Below are positions 45,536 through 56,397 of a stretch of 64,000 nt of DNA, in pieces. Both the position numbers and the translations under genes were made by a program. Under the pieces are notes generated by a model. The model was given only the letters and a program-made list of their open reading frames with translations, had not been told where the DNA came from and searched no databases. This DNA comes from Aphrocallistes beatrix (lineage: Eukaryota; Porifera; Hexactinellida; Sceptrulophora; Aphrocallistidae). Each line of letters opens with the position of its first letter. Position 1 is the first letter of the stretch. The DNA lies in NCBI GenBank assembly GCA_963281255.1, contig OY725496.1, positions 3,194,723 to 3,258,722 on the forward strand, read 5' to 3'.

Positions 45536-47421
45536 CATAGCCTACTCTAATAATGCCTCACAGTAAAATAACCAAGGATGCGGTAATAGCCGAATCGATT
45601 AATACACGATTAGCCTAAAATCGTTAACCATGTAGAATAGCCATTAAGATTGTATTACCAGCATATATAAACATGGCATCAAAGTACATATATCCGTTGT
45701 TAAAATTTCGATTAGTCATCATATCATTGCGCAACAGGATATTTTAAGCACGATTTTGCCAATTTTCTAAGCTGTTTTAAGCCTACTTCTAAATGTTATT
45801 AAGGTAGAATTTTTGTGTAGAACTAAGATTAGTACGAGTTGATTTGAAAAACTGAATTTTTCAATGGAATGTTGTTACATTCCTACGTTGCTATAGTAAA
45901 GCATTTTGATCAGTTTGAGCCATATCCTGCAAACTGTAAGAACTAGGTCTTCAAATTTGATCGTATTTGATAGGCAATTGGCTACTTCCTATTAGGTAAT
46001 AATACAATTTAAACTTCTAAATTCACAGACTATAGAGTTATGCGACAATTTAGTGTTTTGGTCACATTCCTAAAATCAACCCATAACTCAAAACTCGTTG
46101 AATTTAGAAGTTCAAGTTGTATTATCATCTAATAGGAAGTAGTCCATTGCCTATCAAACACGATCAAATTTAAAGATCTAGTTACTACAGTTTGCACGAA
46201 ATGGCCCAAACTAACCAAAACGTTTACCATAGCAACGCAGGAATGTAACAACATTCCATTGAAAAATTATAAATTTTTCAAATCACCTCGTACTAATCTT
46301 GGTTCTACACAAAAATCATACCTTAATACCATTTAGAAATAGGGTTAAAACAGCAAGAAAATCGCTAAAATTGTCCTTAGAATGACCTGTTGCGCAATGA
46401 TATGATGACTAATCGAAATTTTAATCAGGGTTGGCTAATTTAACCCACCCCCCGGGTTAAACCCGGATTTAACCCGGGTTAAACCCGGGCTGGGCAAAAC
46501 CCCCTTTTGTGGGTTAAACTGGGTTAAAGTGGGTTTTATTCTAATGTACTTGTAAATCAAGTTAATTTTAGCGATATCAATTGTTTGGATTGAAAATTCT
46601 TATTCTGCAAGTATTATATTGAGATTCCGTAATGATATTTTTAATAAGACCTGATGTACGAACAATGGAATTTCTTAAAAGTTACAACAATCTGAGGTGC
46701 ATTAAGTAAACAATCAAAGGATACTATGTACTATTATTTATGTAGAGCAGTTCACCTTACCTACTCTAATCATAGCGATTACTACATGTATAATGCTAAT
46801 TTTGTTGGTGACCCAGTGATCCTGTTCAAAGCTTTTTTCTAAAAGTAGAAGGTCTAAGGTGAGGCGCATAAATGCTTCAATTGAGCGGATATTTTCTAAC
46901 TTTAGTTTAGTCCAGAACAAACTTCGAAATAGATTAGACTTAGAGAACCAGCAAAGTTGGTAATCTGTTATCGGGAATTGAGAGGTTCAGTGGAGTTTGA
47001 CTGGTGATTTGCTTTTCATTTGTGTATTAGATTTTGATATGCACCTCTTACAATAAGTACGCTTATATAATTAATTATATCGTTGAATTTGAAAACAAGG
47101 ACAATAACTGGGAAAATCCGTTTCTGGACAATAAAACCCGTTTTAACCCGGGTTAAACTAATTAAACCCGGGTTTTACCCGGGTTTAACCCACTGGGCTG
47201 GGCAAAACCTATTTAACCCGGGTTAAATTCCAACCCTGAAATTTTTCCAACGGATATATGTACTTTGATACCATGTTTATATATGCTGGTAATACATTCT
47301 TAATGCCTATTCTGCATGGTTAACGATTTTAGGCTAATTGTGTATTAATCCATTCGGCTACTACTTCATCCCTAGTCCACAATTTTCAGTCTACTGTGAG
47401 GCATTATTAGAGTAGGCTATG
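45536..47421. mobile_element. Family M giant palindromic element with a nested hAT element
   Basis: The ends CATAGCCTACTCTAATAATG and CATTATTAGAGTAGGCTATG are perfect inverses. Arms of about 450-500 bp stay complementary toward the centre (about 46020-46100). ATTCAT directly borders both ends, an apparent target duplication of 6-7 bp. The right arm is split by the hAT element at 46426-47238. Family relatives: 51757-52826 and the half copy at 1408-2232. Confidence 0.9.
46426..47238. mobile_element. hAT-type non-autonomous element
   Basis: The ends CAGGGTTGGCTAATTTAACC and GGGTTAAATTCCAACCCTG are hAT-like. Subterminal regions on both sides are arrays of TTTAACCCGGGTTAAA palindromes. The flanks AAATTTTA/AAATTTTT fit an 8-bp target duplication with one change. 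No transposase is encoded. Confidence 0.85.
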
Positions 47422-47500
47422 CATTCATATATAATTTAATCATAATAATAAATATTTACATACATTTCTTTTTTGCACTAGCTACGTACTTACATTTGAA

Positions 47501-49180
47501 ATGCCGAACAGTTGCTCGGCACCTGGTTGCAAGTGTAACTACAAGTCTGAAGATCGTGTGACTCTTTTCAAGATGCCGCAGAAACCAGATCAACTTAGAC
47601 ACGCTTGGGTTCGGGCACTCCGTAGAGATGATATAGACGAGTTAAAGGCTGTTTACGTCTGCGTGAAGCACTTTACGACTGAAGATATCGAGTACACGCA
47701 CAAGGTTCACAACGGAGAAAGTACTTTTCGCGAAATCCCTAGAGTAAACCCAAAGCTGAGGGATGATGCTGTACCAGTCTTTCTACCAGGATGTCCCTCA
47801 TACTACTCCCAATCTGCAGCTAAGCGAAGTCGTCGGTCTCTCGACTCAAAAGATGACGAGTTCCTCAATCAAGCTTTGACACTTAGCCTGAGATCTGATG
47901 CAGAAGAAAAAGAGAGATTCAAGGTTAGCTGCTTCCAGGAAATGCAAGGTAAGTTATCACTTATTTCTTTACCTAAAACCTGGTCATTATGGAACCCAGA
48001 TGAACATAGCTTGGTTTTTATGCGTCCTAGTTTAGATAATTATAGTATATTAGTTGATGTTTATTTGGTAGTAACGTTCGATCTTTCTATCAAGGCCTTT
48101 TGTAAAATGTGATTTTTCCACATTTGCTCAGTTGCCTAAGTGATATTCAACAACTTGAATCACTTGTGAATGAAATTTCTAGTGCGCCTTATCGATGTGA
48201 GCCATCTAAGAATTCTGAATCTACTGCTTCCCATATATCATCAGCGAATATCCATATCCAACAAGCCGTTGATATTATGCATACCAGTTCGGATGTGGAA
48301 ACATCTGAGCATCCAGAAATTTGTCGACTCCAATTCATTCAATGCCAATTAGAAAACAGTCTTGTTCCCAAAAATAGACGTAGATACAACATACTCACAC
48401 AAATATTATCTCTTGAAACACATCTGATCTCGCCAGCTTGTTATAGTATCTCCAGCACATGCCTTGCCTATCACTTCCTCACTTCAATACTTTGGAAAAA
48501 TTGTACTCTTCATTTGGGCTCGAAAATGAATTCTTTCCATTCCTGAGGCAAGCAACGTGTTCTTTTCAAATGAACAAAAACATGTCATCCTTCAAATGGA
48601 TGAAATTAACGTAAAACCCGGTACAGTAGAACTCAGTTAGTACGTACTCGGGATACAACGTACTTCGGTTTAGTACGTACTCATTTCTCTGAACCAGAAT
48701 TCATTTATTATATAGATTCCTATGTAATATCAACTCGGTTAGTACGTACTTACGGATAGTACGTGCTTTTTTTACCGCTTCCTGGAGGGGTACGTACTAA
48801 CCGAGTTCTACTGTATATCATACAAGGGAGGCAAAATTATAGGATCCAATATATGTCCAGATAATCCTACGAAAACTGTAATTGCTATCATGGTCTCTAA
48901 CCTTCAGAAAAAATGGTCCTGCATTGTTCGTCTGTTACCATGAAGGGCCAGCGAGGAAAATTCTAGTCGAGCTTGCTTTAAACTCAATAGTAGATAGCAA
49001 TGATTGTGATGTCTGGGAAAATACATGTCCTTCCTGCAATATTCCTCGTTTTTCGATTCTACGTAGGTTGTTATTTGTTTCAGGAAATTGTACAAGTATC
49101 ATAGCTAATAAAGTAAAAAATTATAATTCCATGGTAGTATGTAGAGGAATTGAAAAACGTAAATTGAAAAAATTTAACTC
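47501..49180 (+). pseudogene. P-element-type (THAP9-like) transposase relic
   Basis: Exon-like frame 47501-47948 starts with a THAP zinc finger: MPNSCSAPGCKCNYKSEDRV, Trp in RHAWVRAL, and the second Cys/His pair in VYVCVKHF, closing AVPVFLPG (family AVPT.F). It ends at a clean donor (CAAG|GTAAGT). A second frame, about 48133-48546, contains RRRYNILTQILSLETHLISP and is followed, after frame breaks, by VILQMDEINVKPG (RNase H-like catalytic start of P-type transposases). Then comes a family C MITE (48624-48813) and the continuation YKGGKIIGSNICPDNPTKT, IMVSNLQKKW and ILVELALNSIVD. The P/THAP9 family match is from the motif order. The insert and frame breaks make it inactive, though the THAP exon alone could still be expressed as a DNA-binding protein. 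Confidence 0.8.
48624..48813. mobile_element. Family C pogo-like MITE inside the P-element transposase
   Basis: 190 bp with ends CAGTAGAACTCAGTTAGTAC and GTACTAACCGAGTTCTACTG, TA on both sides. It interrupts the transposase reading between NVKPG and YKGGKI. Copies: 58533-58719 and a degenerate one at 39505-39668. Confidence 0.92.
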
Positions 49181-49207
49181 TTAATATCCTTATATTTTAA
49201 TATAGTA

Positions 49208-49749
49208 CAAGCGCGCTTCGCTTGCTTGCGCTGCGCGGCTGGCGGACACTTCGTGTCCGCCAGAGGCTCCCTTCGGTCGCCTGAGGTCACATTGGTTAAT
49301 TATAAGGGAGATAGCATCTATAAATATGTCCATCTTAGTTTTAAAATCGATATCACTCGAAAAAACACCAAATTTGTCAATTTTTAAAATTTTGATGAGT
49401 AATGATGAGGTCATAGCAAAGTGATGAGTCATCATTTTTTGATGATAGTTGCATCATATGTGAGACGTGTTAGGATACAGATTCTATTAAAATTTCAGCC
49501 TTCTATCTCCTATAATGGCTGAGTTATGCCCGAATAACTGTGTTGCTTAACTTTTAAAAATGTGACAATGACGTCATAATTCCATGATGAGTAGACATTT
49601 TGGTCTGAGCTCAGAACTTACTGGAGCCATAGCCAAAAGACTCCCACATGCCAAAAATCAGCCTTCTGCGCCCGGCAGTTTCTTCAATCAATTCGTTACA
49701 GAGATATATATATATATATATACAATAATCGAGTTTTAATAGTAAGGAT
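49208..49749 (+). mobile_element. Family A copy with intact TA tract and terminus
   Basis: The core goes from CAAGCGCGCTTCGC to TTCGTTACAG, then (TA)n at about 49703-49722, then AATCGAGTTTTAATAGTAAGG. In this copy the first CRE is TGAGGTCA; AP-1 (about 49424) and the second CRE (about 49569) are intact. The left flank ATATCCTTATATTTTAATAT looks like a worn left terminus. Confidence 0.9.
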
Positions 49750-50058
49750 GTGTTTAACTTTATTTTTCTTTATTTAGTTCAGCTGTAAGCGCTGCCAACC
49801 TTTCTCACATGCCAGTAACTCAACCCTCAATATGTTAATCTTCCGGTTTTTATTAATGTATTCATAATTTAACAGCTTCTTTATAATTGTATATCGATCG
49901 ACATTTTATAATTTAGACACAATTACTAATCACACTAGTTCATATGAAGGAAATACATAAATAGAGAATAAAGGTACTACAACACTATTCTATAAATAAT
50001 CACTAATAATAATGGCTATAGGGGAATTATTTATAATGCATAAGTTGTCCATGTCTAA

Positions 50059-51702
50059 TCATGAACACATTCCTGTTGCACATAGGCACGACGCTCCTAT
50101 CTCGAATTCAGTGAAGGCACTGGCCTTCTCAAATAAGGCTAAAACTTCTCCTGCCTCTTCAATTTTCTGCTGCATTTTCAGAGCCTGGTGAAGGCCTAGC
50201 AATGACCACATATTGTCCTTGTACTGTAGAAGATCTTCTCTGTAAACAGACTCCGCCTCAATACTTTCCTCCCGTTCTATCAACAAAGCTCCGAGCGCGT
50301 GTCGGGATGGCACCATCCAGGACCAAGGTTCTCCATACACCAAATTGGAATCTCGTTTCACAGCTAAACGTAGATGTTGAAATGCCTCTTTGAAGTTTCC
50401 TTTATGATATTCAATTTCACCATTCATCACACACTCTGCCACATCCAGAACTCCCTCACCCGGCTTATCAGGATCGTACATTACGTTATGAACCAAGTAA
50501 CGTTTCGACATTGTTTTATCTTTTCTTACCTCGTAGAACAACGAACGCTCTGTCTCCGCTTCTGCGTGCATGCCTAAAGCTGCAAACGCTACACTGCGCG
50601 CATAGCGTGCCGTAATGAGCGAACTAGGATATAGTTCCTCACTCGCGTTAATAGGACGGTTGATAATATCCTTCCATTTTCCAAAGCGTACAAGTACATG
50701 CCAATCAATAGAACGGAATGGTTCTATGTAGAATTTTCCAAAGGGAATATCACCAATTTTAACTGCGATAACATTTGGCCCAATTCGGGAGACGACTTCT
50801 TCCGCATGTTTCATCGCAATAGAATACTGACCACAAAACATCGCTGCCCATACAACAAAATGGTAATTGTGCAAGCAATACAGATTATAAAAATCATAAC
50901 GATCTTCTCGACTCATTAGAAACTCTTCATCAACCTTAATAGCTCGTTTGTTCACTTCAATGGCTTCTTTATAGTTCCCTGACCAAATATCTATGTGACT
51001 AGCCATGTGGAACAGGTGACCATACCTCCCACTGTTGTTACGCAATACCTCTGCGGCAGGCAAAGCCTTCAGGGGCGTAGAAGACAATTCCAATGTGTGA
51101 ATATAGAAATGGCAGAGACCAGGATGATTAGGTGCTAACTTGAGACCTTTCTCAATCACTTCCACTAACTCTTCTGTTTCAGCAATCGCTGGTTTGATAT
51201 CAGGGAGAGGGGTCCACAGCTCCCATGGTGCTAGGTTCATCAGAGACTCTGCAAAGAATGCTGCTACCTCGACAACACCTTCAAATTTATGATAGACTAA
51301 ACGCATCTTGTTTGCATAGTTTTTATTCAGTGTCTGGATAGGTATAGAACCGATTGGGAAGCAAAAACGATGTATTTGTGCTTCAATCAATGCAGTTTCC
51401 CAATCAGTGAGAGATGAATGCTTAGCCATAGTCAGAGCCTTTGATGCTTCCTCCCATCCTGCAGCATAGTCCATTCCGTTGATAAAGTTGTAGTGACCTG
51501 CATTACAGTATGCAATGAAATAATGTGCCATGGCACAATCTTTATCAAAAGTGAGGGCTTTGTGAAAGTTGAGAATAGCTTCAGTGTGATTGAAATTGAA
51601 CAGTTGCATGACACCTTTTTCAATCCAATCCAAGCATTCGGCAGATGAGGTGGTAACCTTGCTCCACATCGCTACCAACTTTTCGCAATGAATTACTGAC
51701 AT
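50059..51702 (-). CDS. Large TPR protein of bacterial-type family, intronless
   Basis: The 547-residue protein is made of tetratricopeptide helices throughout: an early TPR unit (GVMQLFNFNHTEAILNFHKA, DCAMAHYFIAYC), then ETEELVEVIEKGLKLAPNHPGLCHFYIHTLELS, RYGHLFHMASHIDIWSGNYKEAIEVNKRAI, YNLYCLHNYHFVVWAAMFCG and C-terminal repeats (RDSNLVYGEPWSWMVPSRHALG, EAESVYREDL). The segment PNHPG..H.YIH...S...AL.AA..LR.....GHL.HM.SHI is, from memory, the hallmark of a TPR family common in bacteria and patchy in eukaryotes. It has no signal peptide or catalytic domain, so it is probably a cytosolic scaffold; its partners are unknown. The single long exon and AT-rich codon use would fit ancient transfer, but intronless genes are frequent in this window. 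TTTATT at 49849-49854 is a possible polyadenylation signal. Confidence 0.85.
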   Translation of the reverse strand: MSVIHCEKLVAMWSKVTTSSAECLDWIEKGVMQLFNFNHTEAILNFHKALTFDKDCAMAHYFIAYCNAGHYNFINGMDYAAGWEEASKALTMAKHSSLTDWETALIEAQIHRFCFPIGSIPIQTLNKNYANKMRLVYHKFEGVVEVAAFFAESLMNLAPWELWTPLPDIKPAIAETEELVEVIEKGLKLAPNHPGLCHFYIHTLELSSTPLKALPAAEVLRNNSGRYGHLFHMASHIDIWSGNYKEAIEVNKRAIKVDEEFLMSREDRYDFYNLYCLHNYHFVVWAAMFCGQYSIAMKHAEEVVSRIGPNVIAVKIGDIPFGKFYIEPFRSIDWHVLVRFGKWKDIINRPINASEELYPSSLITARYARSVAFAALGMHAEAETERSLFYEVRKDKTMSKRYLVHNVMYDPDKPGEGVLDVAECVMNGEIEYHKGNFKEAFQHLRLAVKRDSNLVYGEPWSWMVPSRHALGALLIEREESIEAESVYREDLLQYKDNMWSLLGLHQALKMQQKIEEAGEVLALFEKASAFTEFEIGASCLCATGMCS

Positions 51703-51756
51703 TGTGATTCAGAATGGAGGAATGACTATTATTATTGCTTTGAATGAAGAATCAAC

Positions 51757-52826
51757 CATAGCCTACTCTAATAATGCCTCACAGTAGACTGAAAATCATG
51801 GACTAGGGATGAAGTAGTAGCCGAATGGATTAATACACGATTAGCCTAAAATCGTTAACCATGTAGAATAGTCATTAAGAATGTATTACCAGCATATATA
51901 AACATGGTATCAAAGTACACATATCCGTTGTTAAAATTTCGATTAGTCATCATATCATTGCGCAACAGGTCGATCATTCTAAAGACAATTTTAGCGATTT
52001 TCTAAGCTGTTTTAACCCTATTTCTAAATGGTATTAAGGTGTGATTTTTGTATAGAACCAAGATTAGTACAAGGTGATTTGAATAATTTAGAAATTTTCA
52101 ATGGAATGTTGTTGCATTCCTACGTTGCTATGGTAAAGCATTTTGGTCAGTTTGGGCCATTTCATGCAAACTGTAATGATTAGAGCTCCAAATTTGATTG
52201 TGTTTGATAGGTAATAGACTACTTCCTAATAGGTAATAATACAACTTGAACTTCTAAATTCAAGGAGTTTTGAGTTATGGGTTGATTTTAAGATTGTGAC
52301 CAAACACTAAATTGTCGCATAACTCTGTAGTCTGTGAATTTAGAAGTAAAATTTGTATTATTACCTAATAGGAAGTAGCCAATTGCCTATCGAATACGAT
52401 CAAATTGTAAGACCTAGTTCTTACAGTTTGCATGAAATGGCCCAAACTGACCAAAATGCTTTACTATAGCAACGTAGGAATGCAACAACATTCCATTGAA
52501 AATTTCTAAATTATTCAAATCACCTTGTACTAATCTTGGTTCTACACAAAAATCACACCTTAATACCATTTAGAAATAGGGTTAAAACAGCTTAAAAAAT
52601 CGCTAAAATTGTCCTTAGAATGACCTGTTGTGCAATGATATGATGACTAATCGAAATTTTGACAACGGATATATGTACTTTGATGCCATGTTTATATATG
52701 TTGGTAATACATTCTTAATGCCTATCCTACATGGTTAGCGATTTTAGGCTAATCGTGTATTAATCGATTCGGCTATTACCGCATCCTTGGTTATTTTACT
52801 GTGAGGCATTATTAGAGTAGGCTATG
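51757..52826. mobile_element. Family M palindromic element with 7-bp target duplication
   Basis: 1070 bp, starting CATAGCCTACTCTAATAATG and ending with its complement. The two arms (about 530 bp each) are complementary almost to the centre near 52290. AATCAAC flanks both sides (51750-51756 and 52827-52833). It starts 54 bp upstream of the TPR gene's ATG, so it lies in or beside that promoter. Confidence 0.93.
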
Positions 52827-53084
52827 AATCAACGTATTTAAAAATTATCTAAATATTTGGTTCTATAACAAACATTAATTATAGATGGTTGGTTGGTTGA
52901 TATGCAGACATAGCCATCTAAATCTCAAAATGGACCAGGGCGTGAACTACGTTATACAGGACTGTTCACTAGATTGGACCATGGATTGTTTGAGGCCTGA
53001 AATAATTGTTGCTACAATTTTGACTCAACTGTGTATACTCAATAGTATAAATAATAGAACATATAATAATGTCATAGTGATATA

Positions 53085-53274
53085 CGAGTGTGAAGTTGGC
53101 GCAGTATTCGACTGAGCACAGTGATAAGATTTTAAAAAATCTTATCATGTTGAAAGAGAGCACTAATCCTCCTCTTTCGAATGGTGCCAGATTTATTTAA
53201 ATCTGATAATGGGAAGTTGGTTAAATCTTTACTCAAACTGTGCTCAGTCGAATACTGCGCCAACTTCACACTCG
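53085..53274. mobile_element. MITE with perfect inverted ends, about 35 bp
   Basis: The ends start CGAGTGTGAAGTTGGCGCAG and are exactly inverted at the other side, with TA flanks. A second small palindrome (AAGATTTTAAAAAATCTT) lies inside. The type looks mariner-like. It has no other copy in this window. Confidence 0.88.
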
Positions 53275-53405
53275 TACAGTGATATGGGAAGAATATAAAT
53301 ATATGATACAATTTATTCCTAGATTGATTTAAACTTTTTAATTGACTCATCTTTATTTCTTTGAGATGAGTTCATGTTCTTAACTGTATTAGATAAAATG
53401 CAGTA

Positions 53406-53773
53406 CAGTCGAAACCGGGTTTTTTTGACACTGGGTTTATTTGACAATTGTTGGTGTAAAAATCTGAGTTTTATGGACAGTTAACACCGTGTTTTTTGAC
53501 ACCCAATTTTCAGCAATTATTTCATGACATCCATAACAAAACAGAAACGTCTGACACTGACGTAAAGGCACGAGATAGTCCTGCGTCTCGACAAGGGTCA
53601 CCCTCTGACGGCAATTGCCAACGACTACGGAGTCAAGAAATTAACCTTTACATACTTAATAATTCTTACTATGACCTCTAAAATATATTTTCTTCGTAGT
53701 GGGATGCGCAACACTGGGTTTTTTTGACATTTTTTCGTGCAAATGGGGTGTCAAAAAAACCCGGTTTCAACTG
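53406..53773. mobile_element. Family D pogo-like element with a remnant transposase helix-turn-helix
   Basis: The ends CAGTCGAAACCGGGTTTTTT and AAACCCGGTTTCAACTG are TA-flanked. Unlike the other MITEs it keeps coding sequence: one forward frame at about 53568-53645 reads HEIVLRLDKGHPLTAIANDY, followed by GVKKLT. This is the psq/CENP-B N-terminal helix-turn-helix of pogo transposases. It is therefore a direct deletion derivative of an autonomous pogo element. Confidence 0.85.
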
Positions 53774-54226
53774 TACATGTATTTATAAGCTTCTTAAGAA
53801 TATTGCATCGGAAAGCCTGAACACTGCGTACGCCATATTTCTTCAATAATTGGAACTATAAATAAAAAACCGTATGCGATGGACCTTTGAAATGTATTCT
53901 TACCATATACAAACATCATATCAGGGTATGCAATTCGTTTGTTAAAAAATGATATGCCATTATATGAAAAAATGCTGCTGTTCTTGCTTATTTTAAACAT
54001 CGTTATCTGCATTTCTAATGCTTTATTTTTTATAGAACTGTTGTATGCTAGAATGACACACACCATGGATTATCATTATCTATGCTAGTTTGGCTCACTT
54101 ATAATGCTAGAATGACACGCATGCTAGATGACATTAATATAAATCGGTTTAATAGTCTTGTATTTGAACTATAAACACTTCTCACTCGAATTATATTTCC
54201 ATTATTACAATACCCTGCATTTTTCA
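53774..54226. other. Intergenic DNA
   Basis: AT-rich. TGCTAGAATGACAC occurs at about 54046 and 54107 as a short direct repeat. No gene is recognised. Confidence 0.4.
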
Positions 54227-54545
54227 ATGGATCCCGGAGAATGGGAAGAGATTTCAAATTATCTTACGGATCAAATATATTCGGCAAGAGTTCATGATGC
54301 TAAAATTCCGAGATTTGCAAGAAGGAATTTCGCAAGGAAAATTTCAAGGTAATTACGAATATTATAAGTGTAAATAATAATATACAGCATATTAATTATA
54401 TTTATTCGACAGAATTCCACGTCCAGCGACAAGTTACTCGAATGTCCAAAGAAAAGCCAATTTCCCGATATTTTTTCTCAGCATCATGATCTGTTACACA
54501 GGAATAAACGCCACCGACACTTCAATAAGCAAGAATTATTATTAG
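54227..54545 (+). CDS. Uncertain small two-exon gene
   Basis: Exon 1 (54227-54348) reads MDPGEWEEISNYLTDQIYSA and ends in an Arg-rich stretch (PRFARRNFARKIS), followed by a GTAATT donor. A TTCGACAG acceptor at 54411-54412 joins in frame to RIPRPATSYSNVQRK and a hydrophobic stretch FPIFFLSIMICY, with a stop at 54543-54545; about 84 residues in total. In exon 2 a second frame is also open (to 54557), so the reading is not certain. I recognise no family. Confidence 0.3.
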
Positions 54546-54740
54546 ACAAACATGTCTAATGATTTCAAGAAATATGTGAGTAATTATAAATATAGATTCC
54601 TTTATAATTAACTTAGAATGCAACTTTTTAACTGCTGGGAATTTTCAATCGATTGTATTATAGAAATAAAATTGATGACTGTCTTTTTCTCTATTTAAAT
54701 CTGGATTAATTATTTACGTTTAAAGCTTTATTAATTCAAT

Positions 54741-55836
54741 ATCCTTACTATTAAAACTCGATTAATATTTGTATATATATACAAGCGCGCTGCGCGGCTG
54801 GCGGACACTTTGTGTCCGCCGGAGGCTCCCTTCGGTCGCCTGGAGTAACATTGGTTAATTATAAGGGAGATAACATCTCTAAATATGTCTGTTCTACTGT
54901 GCTAATCGATATCACTCGAAAAATCACCAAATTTGTGAATTTAAAATTTTTTGATGCGTAATGATGACGTCATAACAAAGTGATGAGTCATCATTTTTTG
55001 ATGATAGTCGCATCATATGTGAGACATGTTAGTATACAGATTCTATTAAAATTTCAGCCTTCTATCTCCTATAATGGCTGAGTTATGCCCGAATAACAAC
55101 TGTGTTGCTTAACTTTTAAAAATGTGACAATGACGTCATAATTCCATGATGAGTCGACATTTTGCTCTGAACTCAGAACTTACTGGTTCCATAGCCAAAA
55201 GACTCCCACATGCCAAAAATTAGCTTTCTATGACCGGCAGTTTCTTCAATCAATTCGTTACAGAGATATATATATATATATATATATACAAGCGCGCTTC
55301 GCGCTTGCTTGCGCTGCGCGGCTGGCGGGCACTTTGTGTCCGCCGGAGGCTCCCTTCGGTCGCCTGGAGTCACATTGGTTAATTATAAGGGAGAAAACAT
55401 CTCTAAATATGTCTGTTCTACTGTGCTAATCGATATCACTCGAAAAATCACCAAATTTGTCAATTTTAAAATTTTTGATGCGTAATGATGACGTCATAAC
55501 AAAGTGATGAGTCATCATTTTTTGATAAAAGTCGCATCATATGTGAGGTATGTTAGTATACAGATTCTATTAAAATTTCAGCCTTCTATCTCCTATAATG
55601 GCTGAGTTATGCCCGAATAACTGTGTTGCTTAACTTTTAAAAATGTGACAATGACGTCATAATTCCATGATGAGTCAACATTTTGCTCTGAACTCAGAAC
55701 TTACTGGAGCCATAGCCAAAAGACTCCCACATGCCAAAAATCAGCCTTCTGCGCCCGGCAGTTTCTTCAATCAATTCGTTACAGAGATATATATATATAT
55801 ATATATATACAATCATCGAGTTTTAATAGTAAGGAT
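54741..55836 (+). mobile_element. Tandem dimer of family A between one pair of termini
   Basis: The left terminus ATCCTTACTATTAAAACTCG at 54741 is the exact inverse of the family's right terminus. Two cores follow head to tail (about 54781-55263 and 55287-55783), each ending GTTACAGAGATATA with a TA tract; one right terminus closes at about 55836. Both cores have CRE, AP-1 and CRE motifs (for example about 54965, 54984 and 55133). The two cores are very similar, suggesting a recent duplication. Confidence 0.88.
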
Positions 55837-55839
55837 ATA

Positions 55840-56346
55840 CAGTCGACTCTCGTTAATACGAACACGGATAAGGAGTACAATCGGATAAGAAGTACAAGTT
55901 TTGATTCCCCAACCTAATCTATGGCAAAATATATACATACGAACTCCGGTTAACACGAACATGGATAAGACGAAATATCGGATAATAAGTACGATTTGTG
56001 GGTCCCCTTCAGTGCGTTTTCAATACTAAATACATCGGTTAATACGAACACGGATAATACGAACAGGTGTGTGCCTACGAGCACTTTGAATATGGTACGT
56101 AGTATGTACGTAGATAGATACTAGACAGATATTTCTCAATGAAAATACAGTCGAATCTCGTTAATACAACATGGATAATGAGTCTCTATTGACAAGTACA
56201 ATTTCATACTCTCACGTAGTTATCACTATGTATATTAAGTATTTTGGACAAATGTGGCTATGTACGTATTTCGGTTAATACGTACTCCGGATAAGGAGTA
56301 CAAATCTCCACGGTCCCTTGGTGTACGTGTTAACGAGAGTCGACTG
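55840..56346. mobile_element. Family T pogo-like MITE, copy 2
   Basis: 507 bp, almost identical to 19999-20499 and with the same TA borders. It is also followed by TATAYACACATACACAA-type sequence and a family A terminus (about 56361-56385), just like copy 1, so element and terminus may have travelled together. Confidence 0.92.
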
Positions 56347-56397
56347 TATATACACATACACAATAATCGAGTTTTAATAGTAAGGATATATATATAT

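Noticed and set aside
55173..55373. Open frames across family A copies (for example those reading SFFNQFVT)
   Set aside because: They recur in every copy as chance frames with no codon constraint or domain.
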